Part shown: piece after piece, positions 8,084 to 13,818 of the stretch
How positions within the stretch are numbered: the first letter of the stretch is position 1
Layout of the letters: each line of letters begins with the position of its first letter
NCBI GenBank assembly: GCA_002067325.1
Contig: MVQY01000168.1
Location: forward strand, 1-15,168
Length of the DNA stretch: 15,168 bases
Source of the DNA: Methanobacterium sp. PtaU1.Bin097
GTDB taxonomy: Archaea; Methanobacteriota; Methanobacteria; Methanobacteriales; Methanobacteriaceae
Direction of reading: 5' to 3'
The notes under the pieces: generated by a model
Seen by the model: the letters and a program-made list of their open reading frames with translations, nothing else
What the model was told of the DNA's origin: nothing
The model's database searches: none
Position numbers and translations under genes: made by a program

Positions 8084-8266
8084 ATGCAAAACAGAAATTC
8101 TATCCCAGATCTCCGAAAGAAACCAGAAGAACTGAACTACTTGAACTTTCATAGATATTTTGATATTAAGTCCTGTGTCTTTATCGGGTTAATCATCCTG
8201 GTACTGGTCTTCAGTGTACTTGGTGTGGCTGCACTTCCCAATTCCAACTTCCCAGCCACCATCTAA
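8084..8266 (+). CDS. Small single-span membrane protein, unknown function
   Basis: The protein has 60 residues. A charged N-terminal half (MQNRNSIPDLRKKPEELNYL, then FHRYFDIK) precedes one hydrophobic stretch, about residues 30-51 (CVFIGLIILVLVFSVLGVAALP), and a short polar tail NSNFPATI. With positive charge ahead of the helix, the N-terminus is expected inside and the C-terminus outside. It could be a membrane anchor or an uncleaved signal-anchor peptide. Support for a real gene is the perfect AGGAGG seven bases before the ATG, a plausible TATA element and a membrane-protein composition; it also lies in what would otherwise be an intergenic region. It is divergent from archease and convergent with orc1/cdc6 (80 bases between stops). 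I do not recognise a family. Confidence 0.7.
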   Translation: MQNRNSIPDLRKKPEELNYLNFHRYFDIKSCVFIGLIILVLVFSVLGVAALPNSNFPATI

Positions 8267-8346
8267 GACTTAAAACATTCCCCTGTGAAACTAAACTTAA
8301 GGTAATCCCCAAGAGACCATTTACTTACCCCCAAGCCATATTATCC

Positions 8347-9468
8347 CTAAACCATGCATTTATTTATTTCTTGGGGATGGAACCTTAACACGATAACCCG
8401 TGCATTACCCTTACTGCCTTTACCAGTGAATTCAATATCTATGAGTCGTAAAAATTCCAGTTTATTAAGTAAACGGTCGAATGAAGCATAACTTAAGGGT
8501 TTTTTATCATTTAAATTCTTGTAGAGGTTTCCAGCAATTAACTGCTGGTCTTCTGATTCTATTATGAGTTCCAGGAGTGTTCTTTCCTTTTCCGATAAGT
8601 TTTCCAGGGTATTTTTCAGGCTGATGGAACTGCTACTTTGAAGTGCAGTTTTAAGATGCCTTTCTTCTATGGTCCTTGATGCGTCTGCCTCTGCAATATT
8701 ACCCAGGAGCCCTAAAAGGTTTATTCCCACCCTTAAATCTCCAATGGAACTGGTTTCTTCTGCAACTTCGTCCAGTATTTCCTCTGAAATTACTTCTGGA
8801 TAGAATCCGGTTTTAACTCTCTCTTTTAATATATCCCTCATCTCATTGTAAGTGTAGGGATTGAAGACTATCTCCTTGGGGATAAAAATAGAGTTAACAT
8901 TCTTATCCAGGATATACCTGAATTCTATATCTGATATAACGGCAAATAATCCGGTTCTAACGCCTTCAAATTCTTCATAGGCCCGTAAGATATCATAGAA
9001 TATTTTATTGGCATTTTTACTGTGGAATAAGTGGTCGACATCGTCCAGGGCGACCATCAGTGCCTGGTCGTTGTTTTTAAGGTGTTTCATGATCTTCTCG
9101 TAGATACGGGATACAGGAATACCTGTCTCCGGGGGCAGGTGTCCGAACATCTTCTGGTAGATCTGTGAAAATATGTTGTAACGGGTGGTATGCAGCTGGC
9201 AGTTGATGTATACGCATATAATTCTATCTGAATACTCCTCAACCTTCTCGAAAAGTTTTTTTATCGCCGTGGTTTTTCCTGTTGCACATGAGCCAACCAC
9301 CACAGCGTTCATCAATTTCCCACCCCTTAAGGCCGGTCTTAGACATAGGGTGAGTGCTTCCATCTGGGATTCCCGGTGTAAAAATTTGTCCGGCACATAA
9401 TCCGGGTTAAAGACCCTGATATCCCGGAAGATGGTTTCGTCATGCATTAAAATATCATCTATAGACAT
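8347..9468 (-). CDS. Orc1/Cdc6-family replication initiator (Cdc6-2-like)
   Basis: The protein has 373 residues from the ATG at 9468. It is an AAA+ ATPase with a C-terminal winged helix, the archaeal counterpart of Orc1 and Cdc6, which binds origins and loads MCM. Walker A is GSCATGKTT (59-67), Walker B is VALDDVDHL (139-147), the sensor 1 region is VISD (177-180) and the sensor 2 region is GDLRVGINLL (243-252). Residues 285-373 form the winged-helix part. An ATG at 9486 would add six residues, but GGGAG sits eight bases before the inner ATG and the outer one has no good site. In M. thermautotrophicus cdc6-2 (MTH1599) adjoins archease (MTH1598), which supports orthology to Cdc6-2 rather than Cdc6-1 (recalled synteny). 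I see no obvious origin repeat set near it. Confidence 0.93.
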   Translation of the reverse strand: MSIDDILMHDETIFRDIRVFNPDYVPDKFLHRESQMEALTLCLRPALRGGKLMNAVVVGSCATGKTTAIKKLFEKVEEYSDRIICVYINCQLHTTRYNIFSQIYQKMFGHLPPETGIPVSRIYEKIMKHLKNNDQALMVALDDVDHLFHSKNANKIFYDILRAYEEFEGVRTGLFAVISDIEFRYILDKNVNSIFIPKEIVFNPYTYNEMRDILKERVKTGFYPEVISEEILDEVAEETSSIGDLRVGINLLGLLGNIAEADASRTIEERHLKTALQSSSSISLKNTLENLSEKERTLLELIIESEDQQLIAGNLYKNLNDKKPLSYASFDRLLNKLEFLRLIDIEFTGKGSKGNARVIVLRFHPQEINKCMV

Positions 9469-9514
9469 TGGAGTATCTCCCACCATTACTAATTAAAAAA
9501 CCTTTTGTTGGAGA

Positions 9515-9526
9515 TTATATATATAA
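9515..9526 (-). promoter_or_regulatory. TATA box of the orc1/cdc6 gene
   Basis: TTATATATATAA is a perfect palindrome and a strong archaeal TATA match. A start about 25 bases downstream, near 9496, would give a leader of roughly 28 bases to the ATG at 9468, including its GGGAG site. The gene thus appears to have its own promoter, separate from mptE. Confidence 0.6.
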
Positions 9527-9575
9527 TTTGAACCTCCCGATGCAGATAAATTTTATTCAACTCCAGTAAGCCTTA

Positions 9576-10319
9576 TCAGCTAAAACGAACAGCCAGAACA
9601 CCCTCTAACTTTTCACCATGGGAAAGGTTTAAGAGGGTCACATCCTCGTTTTCTGCCACCCACTCCACCAACTTCTTGGCGTATTTAAGCTTCAACTCTT
9701 TAATTTCATCAGCCTGGCCTTCCGGTTCAGTCATGGCTGGTCTGGAATATCTGGTAACCTCCTTGCCAAAATCCATACCCGCTAAGATGATGTACTCGGC
9801 TCCTAATTCCACTGCCAAAAATATGGCCCGATCCCCATCTGTAAAACCACCAAAATTATAAACGTTATTCAGGGGTGTGCTCTGTGTGGTGCCTAACATA
9901 CGATTTAGGCGAGGTACATACTCTTTCAGTTTCTCCATATTATCTCCATGGGCATGCACCACCAGGAATGCACCTTCATGGTTGGCGCAGATGATATCAT
10001 CCATATCACCATCCAAATCTGTAACAATGATATCAGGAACTATATCTTCCTCTAACAGTGCCGTGGTGGCCCCATCAGCAGATATCAGGGTGTATTCAGA
10101 TAGGTTTAAATTTTTAATCTCTTTGATGTTACTTTTAATGGACGGTCCGGCTCCAAAGACAATAACTTCCTTTTGCATGGGAATATCTTCCGCTTTCAAT
10201 CCCCCATATGATTCTAAAAGTTTCTCGAGCAATTTAGCTGATTCTTCATCCTTCTGTTTACTGAAACCGAAGTCTTCCAGTAGATCTTCATACCAAGACA
10301 ACCATATAGCAAGGTTCAT
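9576..10319 (-). CDS. mptE: 6-hydroxymethyl-7,8-dihydropterin pyrophosphokinase, archaeal MptE type
   Basis: The protein has 247 residues and resembles the DUF115/MptE family, which transfers pyrophosphate from ATP to 6-hydroxymethyl-7,8-dihydropterin in tetrahydromethanopterin synthesis. It is unrelated to bacterial FolK. Motifs: VIVFGAGPSI (52-61), SADGA (80-84), PDIIVTDLDGD (95-105), VVHAHGDN (120-127), FGGFTDGDRAIFLA (156-169) and LAGMDFG (179-185). The acidic TDLDGD and the HAHGDN blocks are the likely Mg/nucleotide sites. The ATG has no clear ribosome binding site, while a TATA-like palindrome about 45 bases upstream would give a leader of about 20 bases. It is divergent from the aminotransferase gene and is followed after 107 bases by orc1/cdc6, which has its own promoter. 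Confidence 0.88.
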   Translation of the reverse strand: MNLAIWLSWYEDLLEDFGFSKQKDEESAKLLEKLLESYGGLKAEDIPMQKEVIVFGAGPSIKSNIKEIKNLNLSEYTLISADGATTALLEEDIVPDIIVTDLDGDMDDIICANHEGAFLVVHAHGDNMEKLKEYVPRLNRMLGTTQSTPLNNVYNFGGFTDGDRAIFLAVELGAEYIILAGMDFGKEVTRYSRPAMTEPEGQADEIKELKLKYAKKLVEWVAENEDVTLLNLSHGEKLEGVLAVRFS

Positions 10320-10325
10320 AAGTTA

Positions 10326-10339
10326 GGATAATAATATCC
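10326..10339. promoter_or_regulatory. Inverted repeat next to the mptE start
   Basis: GGATAATAATATCC has perfect 5-base arms GGATA/TATCC around ATAA. It ends six bases from the mptE ATG, inside its predicted leader. It could be an operator or a small leader hairpin. Confidence 0.35.
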
Positions 10340-10357
10340 AAATTAATAAAGTTTTTT

Positions 10358-10371
10358 AAGTTATATAACTT
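10358..10371. promoter_or_regulatory. Palindromic TATA-like element between mptE and the aminotransferase
   Basis: AAGTTATATAACTT is a perfect 14-base palindrome with a TATA core. For mptE it is at a suitable promoter distance (start predicted near 10339). For the aminotransferase it abuts the ribosome binding site GGAGG (10372-10376), too close to be its promoter unless the transcript lacks that site. An operator role for the plus-strand gene is possible. Confidence 0.45.
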
Positions 10372-10385
10372 GGAGGTTTTTTATA

Positions 10386-11534
10386 ATGAATGAGACGTTG
10401 CTCATGATACCGGGACCTACCAGAGTGGCTCCCCGGGTCTTAAAAGCTATGTCTGAGAATATAGTGAATCACAGAAGCGCAGTGTTCGGTGAAATAATAA
10501 CCGAAACCACAGAAATGATGTCTGAAGTTTTCCAGACCGAAAATCAATCCTACATTTTGACTGGTTCTGGAACTGCGGCCATGGAAGCAGCACTGGCAAG
10601 CGTACTGGATAAAGGCGATAAAGTCCTGAACATCGTTGGTGGAAAGTTCGGCCAGAGATTTATGCAAATAGCCGAAGTCCACGGAGCAGTACCAACAGAA
10701 CTTGAGGTGGAATGGGGATATGGTGTGGATCCTGAAGATGTGAAGTACATCCTGGAAGAGGAAGATGACATCAAGGCAGTGACCATAGTCCACAACGAGA
10801 CCTCAACTGGAGTGAACAATCCCATAGAAGAAGTGGGAAAGATCGTTAATGATTTTGATGCCCTCTACGTGGTGGACACCGTTTCCTCCCTAGGGGGAGA
10901 TGATGTCTTCGTAGATGGTTATAACATCGATATTTGTGTTACCGGCTCCCAGAAATGTCTGGCCGCCCCACCGGGCATGGCCGCTATAACATTAAGCGAG
11001 GACGCCTGGAAAGTGGTGGATAAAACCCCAACCAGCACCTATTATCTTGATATGAAAAGGTACCGTAAGAGTGGATCGGGCACACCCCCAGAGACACCCT
11101 ACACACCATCCGTGTCATTGATGTACGCCATGCGCGAAGCCTTATGCGCAGTGATGGAAGAAGGACTGGAAAGCCGGGTGAAAAGACACCAGTTAGCTGC
11201 CCTGGCCACCAGAAATGCCATTAAAGCCCTGGGTCTGGAACTATTCGCCCAGCCAGAAGTCTCCTCAAACACGGTAACCGCCATTAAGATGCCGGAAGGT
11301 GTAACTGACAAAGAGTTACGGGGTACCATGCGGGATAAATACCGGATAGAGCTGGCCGGAGGCCAGGACCACCTTAAAGGTAACGTGTTCCGTATAGGCC
11401 ACATGGGTAACATCACCGAAAGGGAGATCATCACCACCATAGCCGCCCTGGAGATGACCCTCAAAGGGCTTGGCCTGGACATCTGCCTGGGTGAAGGTGT
11501 GGCTGCAGCAGAAGAGGCTTATCTACTTGATTAA
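10386..11534 (+). CDS. PLP-dependent class V aminotransferase (serine/alanine-glyoxylate type)
   Basis: The protein has 382 residues, full length for the alanine-glyoxylate/serine-pyruvate aminotransferase family. It begins MIPGPTRVAPRVLKAM (7-22), has the PLP phosphate-cup region LTGSGTAAMEA (58-68), DTVSSLGGDD with the PLP-ring Asp D164 (164-173), and the Schiff-base lysine K190 in TGSQKCLAAPPG (186-197). R336 in FRIGHMG (335-341) fits the substrate carboxylate-binding Arg. Related methanogen enzymes (MJ0959 type) have been reported as phosphoserine or broad-specificity transaminases, so a role in serine synthesis is plausible but not readable here. GGAGG lies nine bases before the ATG. Poly-T tracts follow the stop, and the spacer before the next gene makes it look monocistronic. 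Confidence 0.92.
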   Translation: MNETLLMIPGPTRVAPRVLKAMSENIVNHRSAVFGEIITETTEMMSEVFQTENQSYILTGSGTAAMEAALASVLDKGDKVLNIVGGKFGQRFMQIAEVHGAVPTELEVEWGYGVDPEDVKYILEEEDDIKAVTIVHNETSTGVNNPIEEVGKIVNDFDALYVVDTVSSLGGDDVFVDGYNIDICVTGSQKCLAAPPGMAAITLSEDAWKVVDKTPTSTYYLDMKRYRKSGSGTPPETPYTPSVSLMYAMREALCAVMEEGLESRVKRHQLAALATRNAIKALGLELFAQPEVSSNTVTAIKMPEGVTDKELRGTMRDKYRIELAGGQDHLKGNVFRIGHMGNITEREIITTIAALEMTLKGLGLDICLGEGVAAAEEAYLLD

Positions 11535-11541
11535 GCTTCTA

Positions 11542-11569
11542 TTTTTACTATTTTTTAATAAATTTTTTT
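11542..11569 (+). terminator. Poly-T transcription terminator after the aminotransferase
   Basis: Three T tracts of 5, 6 and 7 bases (11542-11546, 11551-11556, 11563-11569) lie just after the stop at 11534. Runs of T without a hairpin are the usual archaeal intrinsic terminator. Confidence 0.6.
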
Positions 11570-11605
11570 CATTTTAATCAAGAAATCATATGGGGGGATT
11601 TTTTT

Positions 11606-12295
11606 ATGAATGAGTTGGGTTTAAATTTCCTGGATTTAGGAGATTCCGATAAACTACCCATAATTTTAATCCATGGCATGGCCCTGGACCAGACCATGTG
11701 GACTCCTCAAATCCCGGTTCTTAAAGAGCATTATCGTGTGTTGACCTACGATATACGGGGCCACGGCCTCAGTGAAGTCGGTGACGCTCAGTACACCTAT
11801 AAAATGTTCGCCGATGATCTTAAGAGCTTAATGGATTACCTGGAGATGGACCAGGCCGTCCTGTGCGGACTTTCCATGGGAAGAGCCATAGTTCTACGTG
11901 CCTATGACATGTATCCCCATAGAATCAAGGCAATGATACTATCTGACGCCAGGAGTGAAGCTGATTCTAACGAAACCAAGTACTGGAGAGAGAATTCCAT
12001 TGAATCCATTAAAAAGGATGGGCTGGAGAACTTTGCAGATGAACTTGTAGGGAACATATTTTGCCAGTTCCAGTTTCAAGAGGCATCCGGAAGTGGTGGA
12101 GTTAATTCGAAACACCGTCTTATCATCTTCATCAGAGGGATTTCACAACCTCTCTCCTCATCACAGATGATGCATGATAAAATAGTAAATTCTGAGTTTA
12201 AAATCATCCCTAAAGCCGGCCACATGAGCAACCTGGAAAACCTTGAAGAATTTAACCATAATCTACTGGAATTTCTGGGAAAAATAGAATTTTAA
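11606..12295 (+). pseudogene. Alpha/beta hydrolase, disrupted by a frame shift and an internal deletion
   Basis: The open frame codes for 229 residues, against roughly 260 for relatives of the PcaD-like alpha/beta hydrolase group. The N-terminus is normal: IILIHGMALDQTMW (19-32), YDIRGHGLSE (49-58) and nucleophile motif GLSMG, although an Arg follows where Gly is usual. From 12063 to about 12149 the correct protein is read in the +1 frame, where it spells ASSSFKRHPEVVELIRNTVL and then SSSSEGFHN. The annotated frame there gives low-quality sequence (CQFQFQEASGSGG). The frame is regained at SSQMMHDKIVNSEFKIIPKAGHMSNLEN. Between these blocks about 35-40 residues, including the strand with the catalytic Asp (typically VPTLILVGEED), are missing. 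Removing one T from the run at 12059-12062 would restore the first join. The His of the triad remains. It is most likely non-functional. A six-G run before the ATG is an intact ribosome binding site. Confidence 0.75.
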
Positions 12296-12297
12296 GA

Positions 12298-12304
12298 TTT
12301 TTTT
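12298..12304 (+). terminator. T-tract terminator after the hydrolase remnant
   Basis: Seven consecutive T follow the stop codon in the 36-base spacer between two convergent genes; the remaining spacer is AT-rich and may also help end the opposing radical SAM transcript. Confidence 0.4.
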
Positions 12305-12331
12305 GGAAATATAAATTTAAATATTCCCCAG

Positions 12332-13684
12332 TTAAATATCCTTTAAAATGGCCAGGGCTGTTTTAAAGAGTATCGGTCCGTCCATCCAGGTTTGTCTTAA
12401 AAGATACATTGGTCGGGCATAGAATTCTTTAAAAGCCCTTTTTTGCAGCTTTCTAAGTTCGTCCAGTGAGCAGTCCACGGTTTCAATAACTGGGGTTAGC
12501 AGGTTGAATTTGGACCAGTCTGTGGTTTTTATTAATCGTTCATCTCTGGATTTCATATAGAAATCTGTCCCGGGATAGGGGGTGGCCAGTGAGAATATGG
12601 CGTAGTTTGGCTCTAATTTCTTTACAAAATTTATGGTGTTTTCTATGCTTTTCCTGGTGTCCCCGGGCATGCCCAGGACCACGGATGCTATGGTTCTAAC
12701 ACCAAGCTTCCTGGTGAGTTCAAAGGTCCTTTTTATCTTGCTGATGGTGATGTTCTTGTTTAACTCGTTCAAGTTCTGCTGATCTGCAGATTCAACCCCT
12801 AGAAATAGGGTTATACAACCGGCGTCCTTCATCTTGGTGAGCAGTTCCTCAGATATGGTGTCCACCCGGGCCGTGCATCCCCAGTAGTTTTCGAATTTCC
12901 GCTCCTTGATCTCATTACAGATATCTTCTATTCTCTTCTTGTTGAGGCAGAAGGTGTCGTCCATGAAGGCCAGCATCTCTGCATCATGATCATCCACCAA
13001 GTGCTCCATCTCATCTACCACACCAATAGATGACCTTAACCTTAGCTTATTTCCATGCATAGCAGAGGATGCGCAGAAAGAACACTTATAAGGGCATCCC
13101 CTTCCAGAAATCAGAGTCCCAATGGGCAGCTTCATGTTCATGATTTTGTAGTCTTCCATGGGGAGCAGGTGTCTGGCTGGGTAGGGTAGGCTGTCCAGAT
13201 CATCTATCACTGAACGGAGGGGTGTGGTAAAATCTCGAGTAGCGATTCCCTTTACTTTGCTTAGATCTCCACCGTTTTCGAGGGTCTGCACCACTTCCAG
13301 CATGGTGTATTCCCCTTCACCACGTACTATCAGGTCTATGAAATCATATTTTAGAAGTTCCGGGTAGGTGAAGGTGGGATGATATCCTCCTAAAACAATA
13401 AATGCAGAAGGGCAGGTTTCCTTCGACATGCGCGCCACTTGGAGGGCGCTTTCAAGTGTGGGGGTTACTGAGGTGATGGCCACTACATCAGGGGAATAAC
13501 CTGCAACTTCCCTTTGAATGGTTTCGTAATCCATTTCCACTGCAGGGGCATCGATTATCTTAACTTCAACTCCACCTGTCTCCAGCACGGCAGCTATATA
13601 GGCTATACCTAAAGGCGGTGCCACCAGTCCTATGAACTTGTATTTCGACGAACTGTAAGGTGGGTTGATCATCAGTACTTTCAT
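12332..13684 (-). CDS. B12-binding domain radical SAM protein, substrate unknown
   Basis: The protein has 450 residues. Residues 1-140 form a Rossmann-like cobalamin-binding domain: KVLMINPPY (2-10), APPLGIAYIAAVLE (22-35), PDVVAITSVTPT (65-76) and IVLGGYHPTF (96-105). It lacks the classical DxHxxG motif, as many class B radical SAM methylases do. The radical SAM core starts at GRGCPYKCSFC (194-204), with cluster cysteines C197, C201 and C204, followed by FMDDTFCLN (240-248), LFLGVESADQQ (293-303) and VVLGMPGDT (335-343). Members include BchE and various C- or P-methyltransferases. The target cannot be assigned; methylation of a lipid, cofactor or protein would all fit. GGTGAA six bases before the ATG and a TATA-like element support the start. 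It is convergent with the hydrolase remnant. Confidence 0.9.
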   Translation of the reverse strand: MKVLMINPPYSSSKYKFIGLVAPPLGIAYIAAVLETGGVEVKIIDAPAVEMDYETIQREVAGYSPDVVAITSVTPTLESALQVARMSKETCPSAFIVLGGYHPTFTYPELLKYDFIDLIVRGEGEYTMLEVVQTLENGGDLSKVKGIATRDFTTPLRSVIDDLDSLPYPARHLLPMEDYKIMNMKLPIGTLISGRGCPYKCSFCASSAMHGNKLRLRSSIGVVDEMEHLVDDHDAEMLAFMDDTFCLNKKRIEDICNEIKERKFENYWGCTARVDTISEELLTKMKDAGCITLFLGVESADQQNLNELNKNITISKIKRTFELTRKLGVRTIASVVLGMPGDTRKSIENTINFVKKLEPNYAIFSLATPYPGTDFYMKSRDERLIKTTDWSKFNLLTPVIETVDCSLDELRKLQKRAFKEFYARPMYLLRQTWMDGPILFKTALAILKDI

Positions 13685-13723
13685 TATGTTTTCACCTTCA
13701 ACGATATTATTTCTGTTTAACTA

Positions 13724-13732
13724 TTTATAAAT
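13724..13732 (-). promoter_or_regulatory. Probable TATA box of the radical SAM gene
   Basis: The minus strand reads ATTTATAAA. A start about 25 bases downstream (near 13703) would give a leader of about 18 bases containing the GGTGAA site at 13691-13696. This suggests a promoter independent of the upstream ThDP enzyme gene. Confidence 0.5.
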
Positions 13733-13818
13733 GTAAATTTTAGTTAATTAGGAGTATTTAATTCTTGGAATTTAATATTAAGATAAATTCTAGATTTTAT
13801 ATTAAAAATATTGTGGAA

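Noticed and set aside
9487..9575. Replication origin upstream of orc1/cdc6
   Set aside because: The spacer to mptE is only 107 bases and holds a TATA box but no repeated origin-recognition-like elements.
10440..10825. Minus-strand open frames inside the aminotransferase
   Set aside because: They are antisense to a full-length, motif-complete enzyme and have low-complexity composition typical of shadow frames.
12050..12155. Programmed ribosomal frameshift in the hydrolase
   Set aside because: A single shift at the T run would not rescue the protein, because the +1 frame meets a stop (TGA at 12168-12170) and the segment with the catalytic Asp is absent. Decay by indels explains both.
13685..13818. 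Small RNA or hidden gene between the ThDP enzyme and the radical SAM gene
   Set aside because: The 134-base AT-rich spacer shows only a TATA-like element and a ribosome binding site, with no stable stem or supported reading frame.
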